Source of the DNA: Adineta steineri
Taxonomy: Eukaryota; Rotifera; Eurotatoria; Adinetida; Adinetidae
DNA length: 64,000 nucleotides
Assembly (NCBI GenBank): GCA_905250115.1
Contig: CAJNOI010000072.1
Coordinates: forward strand, 365,809-429,808
Direction: 5' to 3'
Both the position numbers and the translations under genes were made by a program. The notes beneath the pieces are model-generated. The model was given only the letters and a program-made list of their open reading frames with translations. It was not told the DNA's origin and searched no databases. Below, one piece after another: positions 1 to 11,894 of the stretch; the first letter of the stretch is position 1, and each line of letters begins with the position of its first letter.

Positions 1-3000
1 ATTATCACGTATTGAAATATTGAATAGAACTGGTTCTTGTTGAACAAGACCCATTAATGAACGAAACCATTTAATGTTAAGTGTACGAATATCATAACCA
101 TCAAAAAGAATTTTTCCTTCTAATGGATCATAGAATCGTTGTAATAAATCAATAGTTGTTGATTTTCCACTTCCTGATGGTCCAACAAGAGCTGTAGAAC
201 TATTGTTCATACATGTTAATGAAAAATTTTTAAGTGTCTGAACATCTCGTCTTGATGAATATCGAAAATAGACATTTTGATATTCGATTTGACCTGTGAT
301 ATTATCCTACAAATTATTTCAATATGTATATACCATTATATGTAAAGAGAAAATATTTACTAAAATAATGCCTGAATCATCATAAGGATCAATTTGTGAT
401 GTACGTTTGATTAGTTTTAGAATTCGCATTGGAGCATGTCTCGCTTTAGAATAAGCTGCGTTCTTCCCTGTTGCTTGCCAATTTTTATTACTGCATTCAG
501 GATAACTACAGAGATTCTTAAAATATTTTAATTATGATTTTAAAATTCAATTTTTTACTTTCTAAATTTCATACCTAAATACATTTTGAAAAGTCATTTC
601 CCCGTTTTGAACAAGTATACTACCATACGAAAAAGTAACAGCAAAGATAAAGAAGATCACAGAACTAGCAACAGCTGCACCCAATGCTCTTATATGTAAA
701 CGACACATATTTTTTCTAAATAAATATTTAATTATTCAGATGTAATACGAAAATCAATACTTTCATACTTGAATTCTTGATCAAAAAATTGTTCATAAAT
801 GTTGATAAAATAATTTCTTGATGGAGAGCGATTACAGTTCGAATATTTTTTATAGTTTCAAAAGCACACTAAATAAAATATATAAAGAAGAAGTCAATAT
901 AAATATAGTAGTTTCTCTTTACGTCTATTTACCTTCCCACCTTGTTCAGAATATAAATCTTTATCTTACGTTTTGCCTATATTACCTTGTCTCTGCCCTT
1001 TTAGTTTGTTTGAAAAGAACAGTATGGGTATGAAACATGATAGAACTAATGTTAATTTCCAACCAGAAATAAATCCTATAATAAAGCACACTACTAACGC
1101 ACTGAATCCTTGCATAAGAATACCGATACGAATTCCTGTTGATCCCTATAATATTTATTATTGATTAATTATAGAACAAAGATCTCTATTATACTATTTG
1201 AATACACCTTAATAGCTGCTGCGTCTGATGCCAGACGTGTACTTAGAACATTAATAGAATTTTCTTTCATTTCATAATAACTTATTTCTTGTCAAAGTAA
1301 AGATGAAAATGTTAATCTACGCATACGTGCTGTAAGTTCTTCACCAGATTTTCCAAATGCAAAATTGAAAATAAATTGACAAAGTGCACCAACAACACCC
1401 GCAAAGAAAATACCAAGCGTAAACATGTTCATTAATCGTTTCTGTTTATTCTCATTTGATTCAGTAAATGCACCATAAATTCCCGAATATAAATATGCAA
1501 ACGTTGGTTGAATAGCACCAAAAAGAAGGGATGCTATACTACCAATTAAGATCCAATGCCATTTTGGTAAGTTGAATTTTAATATTCGAAACATAAACAA
1601 TGAAATAAACTTTTTTTTTGTTTTTTCTCCGCAGAATCATCGAACGATGATGTTGCAGTATCATCAATTTCTTTCTCTTCTATGGAATCGCTCAATTCTC
1701 TGATCTTTTTACGAATAGCTAAAATAATATATAAACATATTTTCAAAACTATATAAAACAACTCACTGGATAATCTTCGAGTGTATGATTGTTTTATTTT
1801 AGCTTCTTCTTTTGTATCTGTCTCAGATGACGATTCATATTGTCCATCTACACCTTGTTTATTCACTAATCCATAATAAAGTCCTTTGTTTTCCATTAGT
1901 TCATCATGTGTTCCATGCTCAACTATTTGTCCGTTATTCAATCCAATAATTATGTCTGCGTTTCGAATAGTACTTAGACGATGTGCAATAACAATTGTTG
2001 TTCGACCTTGTTTTGCATTATCTAATGCATCTTGTACAATTCGTTCACTTGTATAATCTATTTACATATATATATATATATATATGAAATATCTCGTTAA
2101 CTAAAGATGTACAAATATATTCTACCTAATGCACTGGTTGCTTCGTCTAACAACAAGATTTTTGGATTCGAAATGAGTGCACGAGCAATAACAACTAATA
2201 AATAATCCAAAGAAAGCAAGAAACTTTATATTATTAGTTAAAGAGATTCAAACCTCGTTGTTTTTCACCACCACTTAATTTATCACCTGATATTATCTTA
2301 TAATTCTAAAGATAATTCATATAAATGAGAAGAAATATAAAAAACTTCATTTGATACTAACCTCAGGAAAATCCATAATGAAATTATGTGCATTAGCTAA
2401 TTTAGCTGCAGCAATAACTTCCTCATCTGTTGCATCTAATTTTCCTAGCCGAATATTCTCTTCAATTGATCCATCAAATAGAACCGGTTCTTGACTAACA
2501 ATTCCAATATGTGAACGAAGCCAAGGTACATTGAATGTTTTTATATCATGTCCATCAAACAATATTTGACCATTGCCTGTATCATAGAAACGTTGTATCA
2601 GTTGAATAATAGTACTTTCTAATTATATAAATAGAACATTTTTATTGGAGAAAATCCACGAGTACTTACTGCTACAACCGGATGCTCCAACTAAAGCAAC
2701 CGTTTTACCAGATGGTATTTTCATTGAGAAATTTTGTAAAATCTTAAATATAAAAAAAGAGTTAAACTATTATAATGAGAAGAACTAGTCATACATAAGA
2801 TTCTTGCCGTGTAGGATAACTAAATGTTGCATCTTTAAATTCGATATCACCCTGGATTGTTTCTAGTTTCTTACCTTCGTCATCCGAAACATTAATTTTT
2901 GACTTCTAATAAATAGATCAATACAATATTTGTTATACAAGAACATGATCTGTGATTTACTCGTTGGATCATATCAAATACAAAACTTCCAGTAGCTAAT

Positions 3001-3311
3001 GCTTCTGTAAACGTATGAAAGTATGGGATATATTGTGTTGTTAAAGATAATATATTCTATTTAATAAAGTATTTCATTTACTTATTTATTTTATTCAAAA
3101 GAAAGAAAATCAACGTACTGCACATGAGCCGAATACCTAAATTATTTGAAAAAAAAATCTATAAAAGCGATTTTGATATTAATAAACTTACCATGAATAA
3201 TGTTCCAGGTGTATAATGATGACGTTCAGTTCGTGTTAATTTCAAACCATACTAAAATGTTAATGTAATAGCTGAAAAACTGATAAATTGTCCAAGACCT
3301 TGACTAATACC
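1..3311 (-). pseudogene. Decayed, 5'-truncated ABCB (P-glycoprotein-type) transporter
   Basis: The minus strand reads as the middle of a full ABC-B exporter. From high to low coordinates come the end of the first membrane domain, NBD1, a linker, the second membrane domain (about 360-1600) and the start of NBD2. The gene continues past position 1. NBD1 shows LSGGEKQR, IARAL and LLLDEATSAL, and NBD2 shows the P-loop GPSGSGKST. Introns are short with GT-AG ends. It looks dead. A Trp codon of the usual FWYG stretch is TAG (about 3257). The Arg of the usual LRQE stretch is TGA at 1292-1294. The frame shifts at an A-run near 1605 and is disturbed again near 480-550 and 800-850. The third P-loop Gly of NBD1 reads as Ser. 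No upstream exons (first helices, start codon) follow 3311, where a G-rich palindrome begins abruptly. It is otherwise well preserved, so the decay is probably recent. Sequencing error could explain single breaks but not all of them. Confidence 0.85.
2062..2085. repeat. (TA)n microsatellite in an intron of the ABC relic
   Basis: A short run of alternating T and A lies in an intron of the ABC-transporter pseudogene. A similar run lies at about 18268-18293 and another at 26248-26266. Confidence 0.8.
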
Positions 3312-3395
3312 GAGGGTGTGGGTGTGATTGAAAAAGATAAAATCATCCACACCCACACCCACACCCACACTTACCCCACACCTACACCCACCCTT
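3312..3395. repeat. G-rich/C-rich palindrome with expanded right arm
   Basis: The left arm GAGGGTGTGGGTGTG (3312-3326) is followed by a 17-bp AT-rich spacer. A C-rich right arm of CACCCA-type units runs to about 3395. It is one of about 15 related palindromes in the window. It sits at the exact 5' truncation point of the ABC relic. The G-rich strand points away from the left fragment, as a telomere cap would. Confidence 0.8.
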
Positions 3396-4436
3396 GTTCA
3401 TATCACCTATAAAATGAACTAATCTTTTTGAGTATTACTATCAGCAGTAACTGTAATTAAATAGAGATAATTACTATATAAACTTTAGAATTTTAGCTCT
3501 TAGTATTGAGTAAATATATTTTGAAATAGATCTATTCGTCTGGATGAAACAAACAGCTCCAGTGTTTTTCTGTCATTACCGTGGAAGATTTTGAAACCAG
3601 TCAACTTATAAATGTTTACTTCACGTGATAGTATAGCTCTTAAAATACGTAGTAAACCGATCTTGAACTAGGAAAAAATAATCTTCTCTACAAAATTATA
3701 TGTCGTTGAACCAATGTATCTTAAAATAAGTTTGTTGAGTGGTGAGAAACTAGACTTTCCTGAGAAATTATCATTAAAGAAATTGTTGAGTATTATGACG
3801 CTATACAATATTATATGAAGTTCTTAAGAGGACGATCTTATATGAAAACCTTCAAATCCTTTAAAAAAAATTGATTTATCAATTTCTAATTGAGCTGTTA
3901 ATACAGATATTAGACAAACAGAAATCTATTATTCTTTGTTTTGTTTGTTGTAACAAAGAAGGGTATCGGGTGAGAGATGTTTTGCAATGGTTTCTCATTG
4001 TTTAATCACCATGTTTAGGTGTTTGACAGACAACACTATAAGATATAAAATGATATAATATGAGTAACAAATCATTAAATTAAATGTATGAAAAAAAAAA
4101 TTGGCATAGCTTTATTAAATTTTCAAATTGATATATTTTACCATTTCTCTATATGTGAATTATCTTTTGAAATATAAATGAGTTTTTCTTTAGATCAATT
4201 AAAAAAATTTATTCAAATAATAAAGTAAATTTTTTTAATATATGATCCTAAATATGATTTAATCTGTTGAAAAGTCATAGAATGACAGACAAACAGTACC
4301 TTTTATATTAAACAAACAATTTGAGTATATTTGGCGTATGTTATTTTTCATTAAAATTTTAATATTCTTTTGATAAGAATAGTTTTATTATTTATTTGAC
4401 TGCGATAAGTAAGAAACTAAAATAAAATTTATTTTA
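3396..4436. other. Intergenic stretch, nothing recognised
   Basis: This is AT-rich sequence without a long open frame, tRNA-like fold or repeat that I can recognise. Missing 5' exons of the ABC relic were looked for here and not seen. Confidence 0.6.
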
Positions 4437-5670
4437 TTAGTCTTCTTTAAAAAAAACAATAAAAATAACTGAACATATTAAAATTACTAGAGGAAGAATA
4501 AGCCATAATATATATATATAAATCATTTTGTTGTTTTTGTTGCTGTCGTTCTTGTTGATCTTGATCTTGTTTTTCTTTTTCTTTTTCTTGATTTTTTGAT
4601 CTTGTTCTTGCTGATTTTGTTGTTCATGTTCTTGTTCTTGTTGATTTTGTTGTTCTTGTTCTTGACCTTGTTGATCTTGTTCTTGATCTTGTTGGTCTTG
4701 TTCTTGTTGATTCTGTTGTTCTTGTTCTCGATCTTGTTGTTCTTGTTTTTGTTTTTCTTGAAAAGTTATTTCTGTTCTGTAAGTATCAAGATAATTAATT
4801 TTCATATTCGGTGAATGTCTTTTTTGAATATTAGCAAATTCACGACTTAATGATGCTTTCCATGACCATAAATCTACAGTCCATTTATTATTTAATGCTA
4901 ATGATATAATATTAGGAAAATTCGTCCGTTTACCATTTTTCCCTCCGTCTCCAGTGATTAATATCAAATGTTGTTTGCAATCTTCAGAAGATTTGTTTTT
5001 TAAAATTAAATTTTGAATTTGTGAATGTAGCATATCATCTACGAATACTTCCTAAAATTTAATAAATAATAATATTAAATTATTTTAAATTCTCAAATAT
5101 TATTTCATCAGAAAATTACTTCTCAATGATCTTTTGTTACATTTTAGATTATTTTATTAGCTCTCATAAATTCAATTAGTTTTGTTCGATCAAGAAGAAT
5201 ATTAGGTGTTAAATTCTCCAAGCAAAATATCAATATGATCAATAGAAGATTCAGGTTGAGGAAATCTTAGATAAATAGTAAATAAATAAATAATTGTCAT
5301 ACTTTATTACTAATACTTCTTTCACCAAGTAAACATTCATATCCACATCTTTCCCATTCAGCCCAAACACGTGCATTACGTGATGGAACACTACCACCGA
5401 CAATTCTTGTTTTAATATTATCTACTTCTATATTTTCTTCAATAACATTAACTAGATTTGCAATACTAATACGAATAGCAGCGTTTAGTTTTCCATCTTC
5501 ACCTTGTCCTACTTGAGCACCAATAAAAAGATTGGAATTATCAACAACGATATGAATATTATATTTCGATGTATCAGATCTAAATAATTCTTTAAAAACA
5601 ATATTAAATTCAATTTAAAGAATTTCATTTACCTTGGACTATTCGAATTATTATGAATAATAGAAGACAT
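4437..5670 (-). CDS. Tail-anchored NYN-domain (PIN-like) putative RNase with Gln/Glu-rich linker
   Basis: Three exons on the minus strand (5670-5633, 5579-5303, 5051-4437) join in frame with GT-AG introns to give 309 residues. Residues about 14-180 match the NYN fold of the LabA/limkain/MARF1 superfamily. The first strand is VVDNSNLFIGAQ with an acidic residue, and the middle reads RNARVWAEWERCGYECL. KEVFVDDMLH follows, then LILITGDGG with a second acidic residue. Such domains are metal-dependent RNases in known members. After them come about 60 residues rich in Gln, Glu and Asp (4577-4760), a Lys-rich stretch, and one hydrophobic helix of about 20 residues just before the stop. This suggests a tail-anchored protein facing the cytosol. 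The 250-bp second intron is long for this window and may hold a decayed exon. The NYN call is strong; the substrate is unknown. Confidence 0.8.
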
Positions 5671-7200
5671 TATTTTATTATTAGATATATATTACAAAAA
5701 ATAATCTAAAGAGATTTTAAACTTTTTATTTGAAATTCATTTTCAGATAAATCTTTGTTTTTTTTCGGAAGTGGATATGTGCACTTAGTGCCTTAGCAGA
5801 ACTACTCATGAAAATCTTTATTATTCTTACCGATTGAGTATTTGTAGTCGTCTGATCCAATCGCTGCTTATTTAACCTTGCTCGCAGGTAGTGGTATAAG
5901 TAGTCACTAGAGTACTCTTATATTTTTTTTGAAAAATAACTCAATTAAACAGTTATGCATTTTCAAATATATGAAATATAAAAAAATAAAATAAAATGAA
6001 AACAAAGTTTGCACAATGTAATTGGATATGAAAACATATTTTATCTGTGTCTTTTTGTTCGATATTATCAGATGACAAAACGATCATATTATTTCCAGAA
6101 GAGGAAAGAGAATATATACAATTGGATTTTAATTTTCATGTGTTTATTTTTTTTCTTTAAATAAGTACTATTTCTCAGAAATTCATTAGGTATAAACATC
6201 ATTTACTAAAACATCGGAAAAAATTCGTTTTATAGCATCTTCAATATTATCTCATCATATGCTTAACATATTCAAAAATTCGTATCACTTCATCATATAT
6301 TGATATCTTAGATATTCACATTATTTTAAGATAATTTAATGTCTCGAGAAATCATATATGAACAATATCACAATCGCTTGACATAGAAGCAAACATTCGG
6401 AAGACCTTGCGTTATTGAAATATATTTCTGTGAAATTCATTTAATTTTTCTTTTTGGTCTCTCCTCAAATACGTATTTATGATATTCATTTCAATCTTGT
6501 TTTGATAAATAAAAAATAATAAAATATGTTTCTTTTTTTCTTTTCTTAATTTATTTTCAAACATTATTCGTATTGGCATGATTTATTAAAAAAATCTTCG
6601 TTTTTTTTGAAAGTGACTATGTGCACTCAGTGTTGTTACCACCGTTTCTGCTTTTTTGAAGGTATTTCTTCTGTCGTCTCTGCTTTTTGGATTATTTTCT
6701 GCTTTTTAGATTTTTCTGTCTTTTATATTTTCAATGAAAACTGTCAAAGACTTCAAGAGTATCACTATCTAACAAGTTTTTAATTTTAATTTTATGTCCT
6801 TTTCATTGACTGCTAAAGATTTCCAACCTTCATTTTTTGTTCTTAGCCTGCTATTCATCAGTATCTTTGTTTTTCTCGTTATGACTATTTATGAGTCAGT
6901 TGATTTAATCGTTAACAATATATATAGATAACAATTGATTTTTACAGTAATGTGACATTATAAATGTTTACAAAGCTTTCAATTCTATTGCATTTACAGG
7001 AGCTATAAATTTCATCATAACTTTAATTTATTATTAATATCAAATTAATACATTATTTAAATTTTAACTAATTTACAACAATAATATTCAAAGAAAACTT
7101 GAACAACGTTTCGAAAACTAACGTGTAGATTTTAATTAGTCATTATAGAAAACAAGAATAGAAAACGAAATGAAGTAATCTGTTATTCCAACAACTGAAA
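5671..7200. other. Intergenic stretch with a dispersed GTGCAC-containing motif
   Basis: No gene was recognised. Two copies of a motif close to AAGTGRMTATGTGCACTYAG occur here, near 5769 and 6611. A third, inverted copy lies near 59149. A pyrimidine-rich part with repeated TCTGCTTTTT lies at about 6645-6720. Confidence 0.5.
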
Positions 7201-7499
7201 ACTCGGCAAATACCTCTTCTTTGAGTCTGGTCAGTATTTACTATTTGTGATGGATTTATTGTTGACTTTTTGTTAACCAGAAATCTTCTTGTTTCTAGTC
7301 CTTCAGGATATATAATTAGTGGTACAGAAAAGAAACAGTTTTACTTCAGTTAGACTGATGATAAGTTATGGCCAACGATTCTCTAGATGATATTAGATAA
7401 TCTCTATTGTCGTTCGCAATTATATTTCGGTTCATCCAATTAATTTTATGTTTGTTATTAATTTCATATTGTTTTAAAATTATCCGATGAAATAATCTG

Positions 7500-8800
7500 G
7501 TTTATCAATTACGCTATCATAAATTGAACTTTTATTAAGTCAAATAATCTTCCATTGTTTTGGAGAAGTGATCGACAATAATTTTCCATAATTCCCGGTT
7601 TTCCCCATAAAGGATGCATCACAACCAACACTGAGTTCCATTTTGTTATTAGTCCAGTGGAAGTGGATTTTCTACGTAGAGTCGTAGTAAATATATTTGA
7701 AGTTATTGATGTTGTCAATCAGGAATTGTGCAATTTGTTCTATGAAGGTAAGGTAGGTAACTATTAGCTTGTTCTTCACAAATCTCCTTTAGAATAAAAT
7801 ACTATTCCTTCGAAGTTTAACATCAGTTAGTTTTGTCGTTAATTTACATAAGTATCAGTGAACAGTATTCTCGTAGAAGATTCTATCGATTTGTTAGTGA
7901 AGATATAATTCGTATATTTTGTTGAAGTTTTTTGAAAATAATTCAGTTTAAATCTATTTTTACAGTCACTACGCCAATGAATCTACCTTACTACCAGAAG
8001 CACATGTATGTTTGTCCGATAAATTTTACCAAGAACGACTATAACAACGCGGTCTAAATGAGTCTTGATGAAGAGACGAGTTATATCAGACGAAATCATT
8101 TTTGCTTGAGATTTATTCGGTTTTTAGTGAGTGTAATTCGTCAACAAAATCGAAAGTATATAAATTATTATTGTGTCGCTTTGTGTAGGTGATCAAGGTT
8201 TTCGAATAATAATTTTGCTAATTTATAATTATAGTTAAAGGCACCAGATACTAATACAATGGTTCTGCGTGGAGGTTCGTTTTTGCGAATTTTTGGTACA
8301 ATATATATGCTAGCTAGTTGAGGGCTTCGTGGTCGATAAAAAATATATTCCTTTTCTGTTACAAAACCTTCGTATTTTAATTGCGTTAATCTTTTAATTA
8401 AATCATATTCTTGTGAGATTATCTGATCTACTTCGACGATTTTCAACATTTTATTTGATTTACTGTAATCGTGTTTGTTCGTTATCACTACTCCGCGTCC
8501 TTTATCCGGTCTTGTGATATGTATTGATTTGTTGTTCGAGAGATATTTTAATATTTTTGCAATTCGTTTCATTTGAAGTTTATATTTATTAATTAGCTGT
8601 TTTGCATTGATTCAAAAGTTTTTAGAAGCTAGTCTTATTTTACTAGCATATTGCAATTGAACTGGTGTTAAATTATATGTCATCAGTATATATTTCTTCA
8701 TAATCTTTGTTATCAGTTGAGTGACCTAAGCAGTTAATAAAACAAGTTTCAATGTTATTAATGAATGATATTTCGTCACACTTCTTAACTAGCAAAGTAA
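7500..8800 (-). mobile_element. Broken Penelope-like retroelement relic (reverse transcriptase part)
   Basis: The minus strand at about 8168-8572 encodes the region ahead of the Penelope-type reverse transcriptase core: RPDKGRGVVITNKHDY, then PKIRKNEPPRRTIV, then YKLAKLL. This compares with the PDKG, PKIHK, RPI and AK-L landmarks of that family. A further piece at 7509-7718 has RRKSTSTGLITKWNS, like the RKPTFTG landmark downstream of the core. The element is clearly broken, with several breaks, and I see no defined ends. Bdelloid Penelope-like elements of the Athena type are known to be telomere-associated. The G-rich palindrome at 8942-9007 is close by, but a link is not shown. Confidence 0.6.
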
Positions 8801-8941
8801 AGTTAAAGCCATTTCTTTGATGTTAATTTCATCAATGGTTGGAACTGTTTTTGATAAATTAGTATCAGGTGAAATATCTGATTAGTTCCTATAGTTTATT
8901 AAGTGCTTATCTTGTTCTGTATCACTAGTCTATCAATAATT

Positions 8942-9007
8942 TTGAGGATGGGTTGGTATGGGTGTTGTATAAAGACAATACTAGCATCAACATCCACACC
9001 CTCAAGA
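8942..9007. repeat. G-rich/C-rich palindrome
   Basis: The left arm TTGAGGATGGGTTGG and right arm CATCCACACCCTCAAGAG flank an AT-rich loop. It has the conserved CTCAAG outer end of the family, with a more diverged left arm. Confidence 0.7.
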
Positions 9008-11894
9008 GTTGCTCTTAATTGATTGTTGTTTGCACATTCTTTATAGATGAGCACAATGTATATTTAAAGAATGATGATCATCATCATATGAATCTTCTTG
9101 TTCAACGACATGTTAATCTAAATAAACGTGTTTCTACGAAAGAATTATATCTAATAAGCGAAAATCATCTGGTGGTGATCTAATTCTTCAACCACCTTTT
9201 ATTTCCTTAAGTTTAGATAAAAAATAAAACTTTCATAAGTTTAGAAATAGAGTGTATTATTTGATTGGCATCATTCAATCAAGAAATATATATTCCAATT
9301 CGTTTAGTAAAACAACTAGTCGAACTTTCTGCACATGGATGATAAATAATTAATAATTCTTAATATTTGTAAAATAAGATTCAGATTCTATATATTTATT
9401 CATAAAAAACATCTACATAAACTGTATCTGATAATCTAAGCTGAATAAAAGTAAAGATTTGTTTAGAAAAAAATACCCATTTTCGAACTAATATATATAT
9501 ACAATATGTTTTTCTTCTCTTTGACAATTAAATATACGTTCGAATAAAATTGTTCACATTTGAAGTCATTCAAAGTTTGTTTTCATACCATCATCAGATA
9601 AATATTTATCTAATTGAAAATAATTGCTAGTCATATCCTAAAGCAAATTGTAACCAATATGATATAAAGTAGAGCGACTCAATAATACAATAAAAATTTT
9701 ATTTCTTTCAGTTTCCATAATCAACTACTTGTGTATGTGTTTGTTGTTGAATATGAGACATTAAATCAATGCGAAGGACAGATAATTGAATCACTTGATT
9801 TTAATGAATGATTAGTATATTCGATCAAGAAATAAAGAATTTGATCTACATGTATAACTCAATTAACACATACGATGAATGTTTTGTTATTACGATTTAA
9901 ACCACTGCATTTTCATCGGCCAAAACCATGATCCTCGTGATTATTAGAACCGGAAGAATCCAATGTATCTATCTGTTATTTCATAAAAATAATTAGATTC
10001 GAGATCAAATGAACTACGAGACAATGTTTATATCTGAAAGTAATTATTCAGAAAGGATTTCTATAAAAATAAATGAGTTCATCTCTTGAATCTTCTCCTT
10101 CTTCTCCTCAACAAATATAGAACAAACAGTTTTATATAAACATTTTATTCTATATAGTACTGTTTGCTCGACAATCCTACAGGGTTTTTTTCTAATATTT
10201 TCTATTATTACTTTATCAAAAAGAAACATCTATATTGACTATCATTACATATTTATGTCTATGTGATATTAAATAGTATTTTTAGCTATAACCATACTGT
10301 TATCATATGATCTCTCAATAATATCAATAAGGTATACATAAGATTTCAAACTACTAGTTTTAATTATAAAACAAAAAAAGCATGAATAAGGCAAATGAAC
10401 TGATAGCTAGTCTATTAGTATAAAATATCTGTTTATGTCTAATCAAGTTTACTTTAGATACAATCAATCATTTAAGATAAATAAAAGTTAAATTGGTAGT
10501 TTAAGTATTAAAAATGTAAGAAATTATGAATAGTGGAGTACAAAATTATACTAAAAAAACTTCGCATAAAATTTTTCTACTTTTTTTCCAAATATATATG
10601 TTAGTTTTAGAAGAATTCAAAATGGATGATTAACAAAAGTTTACTAAAACAAATTGTAAGTTAATTGTCCTTAGATAAAACTTTTCGAATTGTTAGTTCT
10701 CTTAAAGAAACAATTTCACAACATAAAAAACAACTTATAGGAATAGCCCGTAAAAAAAATGACTTATTACGTAGTACAATATTGAGCGCTCACTCGCTCT
10801 AAATAGAATCTTACTCAATGAAAAAGCAATGTGAATACAATAAAACTTCATAACACTCGACTACACTATTTGTACGATTACATTAGATAATATTCAAATT
10901 CAATGATTGAATCAATTTTACTTTACCGACATGCCCTGTAGGCACTGAGTAAATCTAAGTTTGTATTAATACCCGAAATTTTCAATATATATATTTATTT
11001 ATAATAAACAAAGAATGTCTTTTATGTATTGTTCAAAAGAACAAAGTAACACCCGTTGGGAATTTTTCCTATTTTTTAACACTCGACAGCTTTCATGATT
11101 AATATTGTTATTTTTAGTTTTTTTTAACGATTCTGCATATATCATATTATATCATCATAAAATAACAATAACAAGTTATCTTATTATCTTTCTCATTGTT
11201 TCATATTTGTTCTGTAAGAATTAAAAAGATTCATCGCATAATGTCTGACCTCTGATGTCTATTCCGTTCGTTCTCTTTTCTTCGTTTTAATCAGCTGTCT
11301 TATATCATAACTCGTGATTGGTTATCAACTGATTGATAACACATAGATGTCACCAATAATATTTTCTTCTATAACACAATTTTAAGTAAAACAATAAAGT
11401 AATACTAAATTTATGTTTAAATTAATTATTTTTAAAAATATCTTTCTTTCTTAGTTACCTTTATATAATTGGACCTAATAAATCGACACAATGAGCAAAT
11501 GACTCATTTATCTAACGATTCTTCTTAACCCATCCCCCTCACACCTCTTCCCAAGACAAAAAAAGATTGTTTTTATTTCATCGTTATATTTTTATCGTCG
11601 ACTAATCTAGAAAGAACTCAATACTTTCAATTTAAACTTTTTTTTACTTCCGTTTACAATTGAAATCCGTTAACGGAAATGATATTAACGTTTAAAACAA
11701 ACTATGTAAGTAATGTAAATATTACAATGTAAGTTTCAAACAAGAAGATGATTGTCTAGACATGACTCATTATTAAAACATCATATGGTATTTGAAGGCT
11801 TTATTACGATTATTTTCTAGATGTTTTTGAAAAATTAATTTCAAACTACAACTTCAATCAATATAATAAAAAAAAAACTCAAGAACAAACTAAA
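9008..11894. other. Intergenic stretch upstream of the myotubularin gene
   Basis: About 2.9 kb of AT-rich DNA holds no recognisable gene. The few open frames are short, lack conserved motifs and have intergenic base composition. The promoter of the downstream gene should lie near the right end, but no convincing TATA box stands out. Confidence 0.6.

Noticed and set aside
4596-4814. Leu/Phe-rich open frame on the plus strand
   Set aside because: It is the complement of the Gln/Glu-rich linker of the NYN-domain gene.
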